Shown here piece after piece: positions 1 to 7,715 of a DNA stretch of 64,000 nucleotides (its first letter is position 1; every line of letters begins with the position of its first letter). A program made the translations under genes and the position numbers. This DNA is from Pedobacter glucosidilyticus (GTDB taxonomy: Bacteria; Bacteroidota; Bacteroidia; Sphingobacteriales; Sphingobacteriaceae). The stretch covers positions 61,413-125,412 of the forward strand of contig NZ_DLHN01000035.1 in the NCBI RefSeq assembly GCF_002483235.1. Reading direction: 5' to 3'. Under the pieces are notes generated by a model. That model saw only the letters and a list, made by a program, of their open reading frames with translations. It was not told where the DNA came from and did no database searches.

Positions 1-239
1 GTTTGAAGGATTAATAATATGATGAGGATAATAGTCATATTGATTAATCCGGATTTATTATCAAAAAGGATAAAATCATCAACCGTTTTTTGAATAAGCA
101 GGGGTCTTAGCGGAGCTACGATAGCTAAGCTAAGGGTTAAAAAAATAGCGAGATAAAAAAGTCTTTTATAAGGGTTGGTATATTTAAAAAGTCTTTTTAA
201 TAAGCTCCAATCATAGGTTTTTCCAGTAACTTCTGCCAT
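1..239 (-). CDS. ABC transporter permease/ATP-binding protein (N-terminal part only)
   Basis: The window edge cuts this gene; only about 79 N-terminal residues are present. They begin MAEVTGKTYDWSLLKRLF, then a short basic stretch (Y-K-R) leads into a hydrophobic helix (about residues 26-42) and a segment PLLIQKTVDDF, and a second hydrophobic helix starts near residue 66. This layout (basic lead-in, helix one, a P-LIQ-VDD-like loop) is that of half-size MsbA/LmrA-type ABC exporters. The ATPase domain lies outside the window, so substrate cannot be judged. Its ATG shares one base with the truA stop codon (TAATG), which implies translational coupling to truA. Confidence 0.75.
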   Translation of the reverse strand, partial: MAEVTGKTYDWSLLKRLFKYTNPYKRLFYLAIFLTLSLAIVAPLRPLLIQKTVDDFILFDNKSGLINMTIILIILLILQ

Positions 240-1018
240 TATTTTTCTTCTTCTATTGCCCTCATGATATAAGGATAGTTAACTTCGGTTAAGAAAAGTC
301 CGCAGGCAGGTACAGAAGCACCAGCGTTAGATCTGTTTTTACTTTCTATTACTTCTCTCATATAATCTGGTGAAAATTTCCCTCTTCCAATATCCGTTAA
401 AGTGCCCACAATTGCCCTTACCATATTTCTCAAAAACCTGTTAGCGGTAATATGGAAGATAATTCCATCCGCAGCTAATTCCCATTCTGCTCTGGAAACT
501 AAACAGTTATTAGTGAAATTATCGGCATTAGCCTTGCAGAAAGCGCTAAAATCTTCATATTCTAGGAGATATGTTGCTGCAATATTCATGGCGTTCATAT
601 CCAGGGTTTCTTTTATAAGCCAGCTGGTATGGGTTTTAAAAGGGTTTTTATGAAAATGAATATGGTATTGATAAGACCTAAAAGTGGCATCAAAACGGGC
701 ATGCGCATCTGGAGCTACTGGGTAAATATGGTGTATAGCGATATCATGAGGTAGAAGCGCATTTAAACTTCTCAGGAATTTAAGTTCTTGGTTTTCTAAA
801 TTTGCGATAGGGCAATCAAAATGTGCAAAAAACTGGGTGGCATGTACGCCAGTATCTGTTCTGCCACAGCCTAAAGTATCTATTTTATCTTTGAAATAGA
901 TGCTTAAAGCTTCGTCAATTTTTTGTTGAACAGTAATAGCGTTAGGTTGATATTGCCAGCCATGGTAGTTCATTCCATGATAGCTTAATTCTAGAAAATA
1001 TCTGTTAACGTGATGCAC
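239..1018 (-). CDS. truA: tRNA pseudouridine synthase A
   Basis: TruA converts uridines 38-40 of the tRNA anticodon arm to pseudouridine in the cytoplasm. The 259-residue length is normal for the family. The catalytic aspartate lies in GRTDTGVHA near residues 52-60. The N-terminal ELSYHGMNYHGWQYQ motif and the later FLRNMVRAIVG segment, both characteristic of TruA, are intact. Translation starts at ATG 1018; the stop overlaps the start of the following ABC exporter by one base, so the two form a transcription unit. The upstream gene (from 1151) is divergent, with about 130 bases between them. Confidence 0.95.
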   Translation of the reverse strand: MHHVNRYFLELSYHGMNYHGWQYQPNAITVQQKIDEALSIYFKDKIDTLGCGRTDTGVHATQFFAHFDCPIANLENQELKFLRSLNALLPHDIAIHHIYPVAPDAHARFDATFRSYQYHIHFHKNPFKTHTSWLIKETLDMNAMNIAATYLLEYEDFSAFCKANADNFTNNCLVSRAEWELAADGIIFHITANRFLRNMVRAIVGTLTDIGRGKFSPDYMREVIESKNRSNAGASVPACGLFLTEVNYPYIMRAIEEEK

Positions 1019-1115
1019 CCTACAAATTTAATCTAAATAGGCTTACTATTTTAGTTCAGTAGGCAACATTTATGTAATTTCTTTTATAAACAATTTTAAT
1101 AAGACCAGATGTTTT

Positions 1116-1123
1116 TACATTTG
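1116..1123 (+). promoter_or_regulatory. Probable -7 box (TACATTTG) for the DUF4293 gene
   Basis: TACATTTG matches the Bacteroidetes -7 consensus TAnnTTTG exactly and lies 28 bases before the ATG at 1151. I see no good TTTG -33 box at the usual spacing, so this is a partial match. It also argues against an upstream ATG at 1109, which would put the promoter inside the coding region. Confidence 0.4.
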
Positions 1124-1150
1124 CTTAATTGTTTATATTTAAAAAAGATT

Positions 1151-1612
1151 ATGATACAAAGAATACAAACTGTTTATTTTTTCTTAGCTTCTTTAGCACT
1201 TGCAGCTTTGTTTATGTTTCCTATTGCTACAGTTTTTGAAACCGATGGAGCAAAAAAAATAAGCGTTACCGGTGTAACCCAAACCTTAGATGGAAATGTA
1301 GTACAAACAGAAAGTTTTTTATTATTAACCATTATTACGGCATTGTTAGCTTTAAACTCGTTGGTATTGATATTCCTTTACAAGAATAGAAAGCAGCAAA
1401 TGATGTTTACCTATGTACATATCGTTGTTATCATTGCTTACAGTTTTTGGTTATCGCAAACAGTAAAAAATGCTACTACTACTCTATTAGAGATAGGAGA
1501 TTATGGTATTGGTGCTGGACTATCATCTATAGCGGTTTTATTTTTGGTGCTAGCTGTTAAGGGGATTAAAAGAGATGATAAATTGATAAAATCTGCGGAT
1601 AGATTGAGGTAA
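1151..1612 (+). CDS. DUF4293 family membrane protein
   Basis: This 153-residue protein has four hydrophobic helices: roughly residues 8-28, 53-75, 80-100 and 115-137. The N-terminus MIQRIQTVYFFLA and the overall four-helix form are those of the Bacteroidetes DUF4293 family, which has no known function. An in-frame ATG exists at 1109, but the family begins with MIQRIQ and a candidate -7 box lies between the two, so 1151 is preferred. The gene is alone; a repeat element (1639-1765) lies just downstream and may end transcription. Confidence 0.75.
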   Translation: MIQRIQTVYFFLASLALAALFMFPIATVFETDGAKKISVTGVTQTLDGNVVQTESFLLLTIITALLALNSLVLIFLYKNRKQQMMFTYVHIVVIIAYSFWLSQTVKNATTTLLEIGDYGIGAGLSSIAVLFLVLAVKGIKRDDKLIKSADRLR

Positions 1613-1638
1613 TGCTTTAGATAATCGAAGTGTAGCAA

Positions 1639-1765
1639 GAGGCTGTCAAAAATCATATTTGCCACATTGAGCGGACCTTTATTGTCATCCTGAGCGAAGT
1701 CGAAGGATAAGAAAAGGCTTCGACTCTGCTCAGCCTGACACAAAGTGGTGATTTGAGATAGCCTC
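1639..1765. mobile_element. MITE-like repeat, copy A
   Basis: A 127-base element bounded by imperfect terminal inverted repeats. The left end reads GAGGCTGTCAAAAATCAT; the right end, read on the other strand, begins GAGGCTATCTCAAATCA. Inside it, 1683-1740 forms a long hairpin whose arms are TGTCATCCTGAGCGAAGTC and its near complement (ending CAGCCTGACA). The same ends and the same hairpin occur at 59410-59839. It has no gene of its own, so movement would need a transposase elsewhere. Lying between converging genes and followed by a T-run, it may also act as a terminator. Confidence 0.7.
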
Positions 1766-1774
1766 TTTTTTTGT

Positions 1775-2065
1775 TTAAATATTTCCTACAACCAAAATAG
1801 GTTCAGGGCCTTTGGGTTCTTGTTCTAGTTTTTCTGAAATGGCGCAATAGCCAGAGACTCCTCTGTTAAGTAAAGTATAGCCTAAGGTCAATTCTGTTGC
1901 CGCGATAAGAGGATGAGAAAATATGTTTTTTAATCCTTTAAGGGCGATATAAGTTCCTCCGGCTATAGAAAGTATCCTTTCTGTTTTACTTAAATTGGTA
2001 TTGATGTTTTCTTTTAATAAAGAATCTTCTAAAGTATTCTTTAATTGTTCTACGGTATTTATCAT
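1775..2065 (-). CDS. YgaP-like (DUF2892-type) small membrane protein
   Basis: A 96-residue protein with two hydrophobic segments and the pattern NLSKTERILSIAGG...GYTLLNRGVSGYCAIS, which resembles the YgaP-like transmembrane domain (N-x-x-K-x-E-R near the first helix and a G-x-C-x-x-x end to the second). An extra eight codons upstream (to 2089) are possible, but Met at 2065 is the likelier start. A related pair of small membrane proteins lies at 6529 and 6741. Function is unknown. Homology is by pattern only. Confidence 0.6.
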   Translation of the reverse strand: MINTVEQLKNTLEDSLLKENINTNLSKTERILSIAGGTYIALKGLKNIFSHPLIAATELTLGYTLLNRGVSGYCAISEKLEQEPKGPEPILVVGNI

Positions 2066-2307
2066 AAGAAATGTTTTTTTTGAGAGCAATAATTCAATAA
2101 TGATGCCTAATTATTGTTTTAAGGATTTTAAATTGTGGTATAAAAAAGGGATAAAACAATAATGATTTTTTAGAGTTTATAACTTTGTGGTGTTTTTATA
2201 TTGACAAAACGAAATATTTATCAATTATTTTTTGAAAATTTCACATAAATTTAATCTATTCTCTTTATATTTAGCAGAAACTACTTAAAAAATTAAATTC
2301 GATACAC

Positions 2308-3528
2308 ATGAAAAAATTTTTACTCTTTTTATTGGGCTTGTCTAATTCTGTTTTTGCACAGATTTCTATAATTGAAAATAACACATACAACCAAGATTTT
2401 AATGGTTTAGGAACTACCACCGTAGCATGGAGCGATAATGTGAACTTAAATGGGTGGTATGCAGCAGCAGCCTCATTAAGTTCAATAGGTGATATAAATA
2501 TTTCAACTGGCTCTTCTACTGCTGGCTCTTTATATAATTTAGGTTTATCTGGAGAAGCAGATAGATCATTAGGTAGTTTAGTTAGTGGTACTACCGGTAC
2601 AATATATTATGGGTTGAGGTTGAAAAATAATACATCTACAGAATTAAAGTCTTTAACTATTTCTTATACTGGAGAACAATGGAGAAGAGTAACAGGTGGT
2701 ACAGAACAAAAGTTGCAATTTTCCTATCAAGTATCTTCAAATGCAATAACAAATTTGACTACGGGATCATGGATTGCATCTAATAGTTTGGATTTTACTA
2801 GTCCCACTTTAGGGACTACCGGGCTTTTAAATGGTAACGATGCAAGTAATAGAGCAATAATTACAGCGACTATAAATGTTACTATTCCTGCGGGATCTGA
2901 AATTATGTTAAGATGGATGGATATTGATGATTCAGGGAATGATTTTGCTTTAGGAATTGATGATTTATCAGTAACACCTTTTTCCACTCTTCCCATCCAA
3001 CTTTCCTCTTTCAATGCTCAAGCTATTGATAAAACCATCTTATTAAACTGGGAAACTTTATCAGAAACTGAAAATGCAAGTTTTGAAATAGAAAGATCAG
3101 TAGATGGAATAAGCTTTACTAAAATTGGCTCAAAAGAAGGTTCAGGAACTACCACAGCTTTAACAAAATATCGTTTTGTAGATGAAAATCCTCTGCCTGG
3201 AACCAATTATTATAGATTAAAGCAAATAGATATTGATGGTAAAAGCGAAATTTTAGCAGTTAAATCAGCCATATCAAATATATCTTTCGCTACTTTAAGT
3301 GTTTTACAAAATAGTAATACGGTTACGGCTCAAATTTTATCTCCCGTAAAAGAAAAAGCAAAACTAAGCTTGTTTGATATAGGGGGTAAAGTCTTGGCTC
3401 AACAAGATATTTTATTAGAAAACGGCTTAAATAGGTTTGATTTTTCTCAGAACCTGGTTAGTGGCGTTTATTTCTTCAAGCTAACAAGTGCATCAAATCA
3501 AATTAATACAAAATTTATAAAGCTGTAA
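2308..3528 (+). CDS. Secreted protein with a C-terminal T9SS type A sorting domain
   Basis: A 406-residue exported protein. The signal peptide covers about residues 1-18 (MKKFLLFLLGLSNSVFAQ). Residues 20-225 form a beta-rich domain (NQDFNGLGTT near the start; WMDIDDSGNDFALGIDDLSV near the end) of the kind seen beside lamin-tail and nuclease domains in Bacteroidetes. Residues 230-315 look like a fibronectin-III-type domain (LLNWETLSETENASFEIERS; NYYRLKQIDIDG). The last 75 residues, with KLSLFDIGGKVL and GVYFFKL, are a type A sorting domain (Por_Secre_tail), which directs export through the type IX system and anchoring at the cell surface. No catalytic motif is visible, so it may be a surface or matrix protein. 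Confidence 0.85.
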   Translation: MKKFLLFLLGLSNSVFAQISIIENNTYNQDFNGLGTTTVAWSDNVNLNGWYAAAASLSSIGDINISTGSSTAGSLYNLGLSGEADRSLGSLVSGTTGTIYYGLRLKNNTSTELKSLTISYTGEQWRRVTGGTEQKLQFSYQVSSNAITNLTTGSWIASNSLDFTSPTLGTTGLLNGNDASNRAIITATINVTIPAGSEIMLRWMDIDDSGNDFALGIDDLSVTPFSTLPIQLSSFNAQAIDKTILLNWETLSETENASFEIERSVDGISFTKIGSKEGSGTTTALTKYRFVDENPLPGTNYYRLKQIDIDGKSEILAVKSAISNISFATLSVLQNSNTVTAQILSPVKEKAKLSLFDIGGKVLAQQDILLENGLNRFDFSQNLVSGVYFFKLTSASNQINTKFIKL

Positions 3529-3540
3529 AAGCTGTATTAC

Positions 3541-3570
3541 TGTCTGGTATAAAAAACTATATCAGACAGA
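3541..3570 (+). terminator. Stem-loop after the T9SS cargo gene
   Basis: TGTCTGGTAT pairs with ATATCAGACA across a short A-rich loop, 12 bases after the stop codon, followed by GATTTTG. The weak T-run makes termination probable rather than certain. The next promoter begins directly after it. Confidence 0.6.
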
Positions 3571-3571
3571 T

Positions 3572-3602
3572 TTTGCATTTCAGGTATATAATTGTATCTT
3601 TG
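3572..3602 (+). promoter_or_regulatory. Bacteroidetes-type promoter for the DEAD-box helicase
   Basis: TTTG at 3572-3575 and TATCTTTG at 3595-3602 are separated by 19 bases, a full match to the primary sigma consensus of Bacteroidetes. A small hairpin (TGGCAA-TG-TTGCCA, 3612-3625) lies in the roughly 35-base leader before the ATG at 3642. Confidence 0.8.
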
Positions 3603-3641
3603 CGCCCTATTTGGCAATGTTGCCATATTTTATAAATTATC

Positions 3642-5489
3642 ATGAACCCATTCAATGAATTGGGGATACGACATGATATTGTTAATGCGATAACTGAGTT
3701 AGGTTTTACTAACCCTACTCCAATCCAGGAAAGTGCCATTCCAGTTTTGTTATCAGGCAGCAACGATTTTGTCGGATTAGCCCAAACAGGAACAGGAAAG
3801 ACAGCCGCATTTGGCCTTCCATTATTAGAACTGATCGACTACAGTAAAAATCACCCACAAGCACTTATTCTTTGCCCAACACGTGAACTTTGCTTACAAA
3901 TCAGTAACGATTTAAAAAATTATTCTAAAAACCTTCCTAATGTTAATGTAGTTGCAGTATACGGTGGTGCAAACATCGTAAACCAATTAAGAGACATTAA
4001 AAGAGGCGTACAAATTGTGGTGGCAACACCTGGTCGTATGCTAGACATCCTTAACAGAAAAGCTATAGATTTCTCTCAAGTGAAATATGTGGTTTTAGAC
4101 GAGGCTGATGAGATGTTAAACATGGGTTTTCAGGATGATATTAACGATATCCTTTCTACAACCCCAGACACTAAGAAAACCTGGTTGTTTTCTGCTACCA
4201 TGCCTAAAGAGGTAAGAGCCATTGCCAACAATTACATGACCAACCCACATGAGTTAACCATGGGGACAAAAAACACAGGTAATGTTAATATTGAGCATGA
4301 GTATTACATCGTTAAAGCTAGAGACAAATACGCAGCTTTTAAACGTATTGTAGATTTTAATCCAGAGATTTTTGGTATTGTATTTTGTCGTACTAAAATA
4401 GAAACTCAAGAAATTGCAGAATCTTTAGTAAAAGACGGTTATAATGCCGATTCTTTACACGGAGATTTATCTCAACAACAACGTGATAAAGTGATGAAGC
4501 GTTACCGCGATAGAAGTTTGCAATTGTTAATTGCTACTGATGTTGCAGCCCGTGGTATTGATGTTAGCGATGTTACACATGTTATCAATTATTCTTTACC
4601 AGATGAGATAGAAAACTACACGCATAGAAGCGGTAGAACAGGAAGAGCTGGTAAAACAGGTATTTCTATAGCTATCATCAACTCTAAAGAATTATACAAA
4701 ATACGCCAAATAGAAAAAGTAATTGGTAAGCAATTTACAAAAGCAGAAATTCCAACTGGTTTTGATGTTGTAGAGAAACAATTATTTGGTTTGGTACATA
4801 AAGTTCATAATGTTGAGGTTAATGATTCTCAGATAGAACAGTATCTTCCTAGGATTATGGACGAGTTTAAGGATTTAACTAAGGAAGATGTTATCAAACG
4901 TTTTGCATCTTTAGAGTTTAACAGATTCTTAGATTATTACAAAAATGCTCCGGATTTAAATACTGCTACAGATGAGCGTGGCGGTAGAGAAAGAGATGGC
5001 GGCAGAGCAGGACAAAGTGGATTTACACGTTTGTTTATCAACTTGGGTTCTGTTGATGATTTTACAAGAGGAGATCTTTTAGGTTATATCTGTAACAATG
5101 CAGGTATAAGTGGTAAATCTGTTGGTAAGATAGATATGAAAGGTGTTTTCTCTTTCTTTGAAGTGGAGAATGAAGTTGCAGAAAAAGTGATTGAAGGCTT
5201 CAAGAAAGTAGATTTCCATGGTAGAGATGTAAGAATTGAAGTTTCTGGAGAAGGAAGAAGTGAGCGAAGAGGTGGTGGAGGTCCTAATCGTGGTGGCGAC
5301 AGAGAGCGAAGAAGCTATGGTGGCGGCGGCAGTAGAAGCGGTGGCGGCGAGCGAAGAGAAAGAAGTGATAGAGGAGGAGAAAGAAGTAGCGGTGGCGGAT
5401 TCAGAGATTTTTCTGGTAAAAGAAAAGAAGGTGGAAATAGTGGTGGTGGAGAAAGAAAATCTGGTGGAGAAAGAAAAAGAAGATATTAA
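3642..5489 (+). CDS. DEAD-box ATP-dependent RNA helicase
   Basis: A 615-residue ATP-dependent RNA helicase that unwinds structured RNA, likely in ribosome assembly or at low temperature. All family motifs are present: the Q motif near residue 29, AQTGTGKT (47-54), PTREL, LDEADEML (about 150), SATMP, and HRSGRTGRAG in the second RecA domain. Residues about 460-535 (GFTRLFINLGSVDDF onward) resemble the DbpA/CsdA RNA-binding domain. The last 75 residues are Gly/Arg/Ser-rich with RGG-like repeats, a flexible RNA-binding tail. It is monocistronic, with its own promoter (3572) and terminator (5522). CsdA/DeaD-type is the best description; I assign no gene symbol because the phylum has several paralogues. 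Confidence 0.95.
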   Translation: MNPFNELGIRHDIVNAITELGFTNPTPIQESAIPVLLSGSNDFVGLAQTGTGKTAAFGLPLLELIDYSKNHPQALILCPTRELCLQISNDLKNYSKNLPNVNVVAVYGGANIVNQLRDIKRGVQIVVATPGRMLDILNRKAIDFSQVKYVVLDEADEMLNMGFQDDINDILSTTPDTKKTWLFSATMPKEVRAIANNYMTNPHELTMGTKNTGNVNIEHEYYIVKARDKYAAFKRIVDFNPEIFGIVFCRTKIETQEIAESLVKDGYNADSLHGDLSQQQRDKVMKRYRDRSLQLLIATDVAARGIDVSDVTHVINYSLPDEIENYTHRSGRTGRAGKTGISIAIINSKELYKIRQIEKVIGKQFTKAEIPTGFDVVEKQLFGLVHKVHNVEVNDSQIEQYLPRIMDEFKDLTKEDVIKRFASLEFNRFLDYYKNAPDLNTATDERGGRERDGGRAGQSGFTRLFINLGSVDDFTRGDLLGYICNNAGISGKSVGKIDMKGVFSFFEVENEVAEKVIEGFKKVDFHGRDVRIEVSGEGRSERRGGGGPNRGGDRERRSYGGGGSRSGGGERRERSDRGGERSSGGGFRDFSGKRKEGGNSGGGERKSGGERKRRY

Positions 5490-5521
5490 AATTAATATCT
5501 ACACATAAATTCTAAAAAACT

Positions 5522-5563
5522 AAAAGCAGAGGTATTCTTATATAAGAATGCCTTTTGCTTTTT
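5522..5563 (+). terminator. Rho-independent terminator after the helicase
   Basis: AAAAGCAGAGGTATTCTTA pairs with TAAGAATGCCTTTTGCTTTTT with few mismatches, and the right arm ends in a T-run. It lies 32 bases after the helicase stop. Confidence 0.85.
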
Positions 5564-5627
5564 ATAAGGGCTTGTATGCTTATCAAAAAAAAATGATAAT
5601 TTCACGTCTTTATCTTAATCAAATAAA

Positions 5628-6371
5628 ATGAAGTTATTACAAGGGAAAACCGCATTAATTACTGGTGCATCTAAAGGAATAGGAAAAAGAATTGCAGAAA
5701 AATTTGCAGAACAAGGTGCAAATGTTGCATTTACCTATTTATCATCAGTAGAAAAAGGCGAAGCTTTAGAGAAAGAATTACAACAATATGGTACACAAAT
5801 AAAGGGTTACCGTTCTGATGCTTCTAAGTTTGGAGAGGCTGAGCAACTGATTAATGCTATTGTTACTGATTTTGGTACTATTGATATTGTTGTTAACAAT
5901 GCTGGTATTACCAAAGATGGTTTATTGATGCGCATGTCTGAAGAAAATTGGGACGATGTATTGGAAGTAAACTTAAAATCAATTTTTAATACCACAAAAG
6001 CAGCGTCAAAAATTATGATGAAAAACCGTCATGGTGTGTTTATCAATATGAGCTCTGTAGTTGGTGTACAAGGAAATGCTGGACAATCTAATTATGCAGC
6101 ATCTAAAGCTGGGATTATAGGTTTTTCTAAATCAATAGCTAAAGAATTAGGTTCAAGAAATATCAGAACTAATGTGGTGGCTCCAGGTTTTATCAGAACA
6201 GAAATGACAGCTGTTTTAGACCCAAAAGTTGTAGAAGGATGGGAAAAAGATATTCCTTTAAAAAGAGCAGGAGAAACAGATGATGTAGCCAATGTTTGTG
6301 TTTTCTTAGCATCGGATATGAGTGCTTACGTGAACGGACAGGTAATTTCTGTTTGTGGCGGTATGTTGTAG
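5628..6371 (+). CDS. fabG: 3-oxoacyl-[acyl-carrier-protein] reductase
   Basis: A 247-residue short-chain dehydrogenase that reduces 3-oxoacyl-ACP with NADPH in fatty-acid elongation. The Rossmann motif TGASKGIG is at residues 12-19, NNAG at 90-93, and the catalytic triad is Ser143, Tyr156 and Lys160 (GQSNYAASK). The sequence matches FabG well over its full length, including VNLKSIFNTTKAASKIMMK. It stands alone rather than in a fab cluster, so other SDR roles cannot be fully excluded. Confidence 0.9.
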   Translation: MKLLQGKTALITGASKGIGKRIAEKFAEQGANVAFTYLSSVEKGEALEKELQQYGTQIKGYRSDASKFGEAEQLINAIVTDFGTIDIVVNNAGITKDGLLMRMSEENWDDVLEVNLKSIFNTTKAASKIMMKNRHGVFINMSSVVGVQGNAGQSNYAASKAGIIGFSKSIAKELGSRNIRTNVVAPGFIRTEMTAVLDPKVVEGWEKDIPLKRAGETDDVANVCVFLASDMSAYVNGQVISVCGGML

Positions 6372-6406
6372 AAAGTACAAAGTATTAAGCCGTTATAAGC
6401 TTTCAG

Positions 6407-6439
6407 AAAAATCTCTAACAAATTGTTAGGGATTTTTTT
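6407..6439 (+). terminator. Rho-independent terminator after fabG
   Basis: AAAAATCTCTAACA pairs with TTGTTAGGGATTTTTTT around an AA loop region, with the T-run forming part of the right arm. It lies 36 bases after the fabG stop. Confidence 0.8.
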
Positions 6440-6460
6440 ATTTAAAAATTTTGGGCTAAA

Positions 6461-6504
6461 GTGACTTATGTCACCTAAATGCAAATGCTATTATTTCATA
6501 TTTG
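6461..6504 (+). promoter_or_regulatory. Candidate Crp/Fnr-type site and -7 box of the redox operon
   Basis: GTGACTTATGTCAC (6461-6474) is a palindrome with 5-base arms, of the kind bound by Crp/Fnr-family regulators. CATATTTG (6497-6504) is a one-mismatch -7 box. If transcription starts 5-6 bases after it, the palindrome is centred about 41.5 bases upstream, the class II activator position, and no -33 TTTG is visible at normal spacing. Activation of the downstream genes by such a regulator is therefore inferred. Confidence 0.5.
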
Positions 6505-6528
6505 TTATAAGATTAAAGAAACAGTTTT

Positions 6529-6729
6529 ATGAAAAGTTTAATGCTAAACAATTGGAATGTTATGCGAATCATAAAAACCCTAGCGGGTATTTATATCGCT
6601 TATGAAGCTATTGCTCGTGAGGAAGCGATGATAGCTGTTTTAGCTGCAATTTTACTTTATCAAGGATTTTTTAATGTTTCTGCTTGTGGTATTGGCGGGT
6701 GTAATGTATCAAACAGATATAACCATTAA
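6529..6729 (+). CDS. Small membrane protein of the YgaP/DUF2892 type
   Basis: A 66-residue protein with one or two hydrophobic helices (about residues 14-30 and 35-50) and the pattern NNWNVMRIIKTLAG at the start and NVSACGIGGCNV near the end. Two cysteines sit close to the C-terminus, as in the small membrane proteins that often accompany rhodanese or thioredoxin genes in Bacteroidetes. It leads an operon with 6741 and 6956 (gaps of 11 bases each), so a role with thiol or sulfur chemistry is inferred. ATG at 6541 is an alternative start. Confidence 0.7.
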   Translation: MKSLMLNNWNVMRIIKTLAGIYIAYEAIAREEAMIAVLAAILLYQGFFNVSACGIGGCNVSNRYNH

Positions 6730-6740
6730 AATTCTGAAAT

Positions 6741-6944
6741 ATGAAAAAGAATATGGGAGGCTTAGATAGAAGCCTAAGAGTAATTATAGCCTTGGTAATT
6801 ACGTTATTGTATTTTAATGAAATGATAAACGGCACTTCAAGTATGGTATTATTAGTGCTGGCTGTTGTATTTGTTCTAACAAGTTTAGTGAGTTTTTGCC
6901 CCTTGTACGCACTTTTTAAACTGAATACTTGTAAGCGGGATTAA
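6741..6944 (+). CDS. DUF2892 (YgaP-like transmembrane) protein
   Basis: A 67-residue protein with MKKNMGGLDRSLRVIIAL at the start, two hydrophobic helices, and SFCPLYALFKLNTC at the end. The N-x-G-x-x-D-R-x-x-R lead and the C-P-L-Y element are the DUF2892 signature. It is membrane-embedded; the cysteines may face the thioredoxin encoded just downstream. Function of the family is not established. Confidence 0.8.
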   Translation: MKKNMGGLDRSLRVIIALVITLLYFNEMINGTSSMVLLVLAVVFVLTSLVSFCPLYALFKLNTCKRD

Positions 6945-6955
6945 ATTAGAAAACG

Positions 6956-7561
6956 ATGGCGGAGAAAGAGAAAAATGATAAGAAGTTGTTCAGTTGGTCT
7001 AATATTTCAACTGTGTTATTAGTTGTTTTTGCTTTAGCGATGCTATTTAGTCCGCAGGTTAAAGGAAAAGTAATTGAAGGCTTAATGATGGTAGGCTTAT
7101 TTCAGCCTGATTTACCTCAAGATCAAGAAATCAAAGCAGCTTCAATTTCAAAAGAAGAGGTTGTTTTTAAAGATGCATCAGGTAAAGAAGTAAGATTATC
7201 TAGTTTAAAAGGTAAAGTTGTGTTCATTAATTTTTGGGCTACTTGGTGTCCGCCTTGTATTGCAGAAATGCCATCTATTCATCAAATGGTACAGCACTTA
7301 AAGGGTAATGATAAGCTTGTTGTTTTAACTGTGGATGTTGATCAGGATTTACGGAAATCATTAAAATTTATGCAAAAAAGGAATTTCGATTTACCTGTTT
7401 ATATACTTGCTAGTGCAGTGCCCAGTGCGTATTTGGGTAATAGTATCCCAACTACTATTGTTTTAAATAAGCAAGGTAAATTGGTATTTAAGCATGAGGG
7501 TGGTGCTGATTATACTAATAAAAAATTTATCGACTTTATAATTAAGCTGAGTCAGGAGTAA
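6956..7561 (+). CDS. TlpA-family thiol:disulfide oxidoreductase
   Basis: A 201-residue membrane-anchored thioredoxin. One N-terminal helix (about residues 16-33) serves as the anchor and the thioredoxin fold faces the periplasm. The active site is WCPPC, with NFWATWCPPCIAEMP around residues 92-106, and the cis-proline lies in NSIPTTIVL. TlpA/ResA-type proteins reduce disulfides in exported substrates such as apocytochromes. It is the last gene of the operon with two small membrane proteins that carry cysteines, which may be its partners. The substrate cannot be named. Confidence 0.9.
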   Translation: MAEKEKNDKKLFSWSNISTVLLVVFALAMLFSPQVKGKVIEGLMMVGLFQPDLPQDQEIKAASISKEEVVFKDASGKEVRLSSLKGKVVFINFWATWCPPCIAEMPSIHQMVQHLKGNDKLVVLTVDVDQDLRKSLKFMQKRNFDLPVYILASAVPSAYLGNSIPTTIVLNKQGKLVFKHEGGADYTNKKFIDFIIKLSQE

Positions 7562-7715
7562 TGCTGTACTGATTTGGGTATAATATTTTTAAAGGTTTCT
7601 GGAAAAGATGTTATTTTAATGTAATTATGGCTTATTTAGTGTGAAACATGTATCTTTTTTGCAATAGCTCTTTAAAACATATTTTTAGTTTTACATTTAC
7701 AATAAAAAAAGAGAA

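Noticed and set aside
1683..1740. Reading the 1.7 kb hairpin as a plain terminator
   Set aside because: Its ends and centre recur at 59.4 kb inside matching inverted repeats, so a mobile repeat explains more.
5236..5508. A 90-codon plus-strand frame inside the helicase tail
   Set aside because: It is the +1/+2 reading of the Gly/Arg-rich repeat region, giving low-complexity Glu/Val text.
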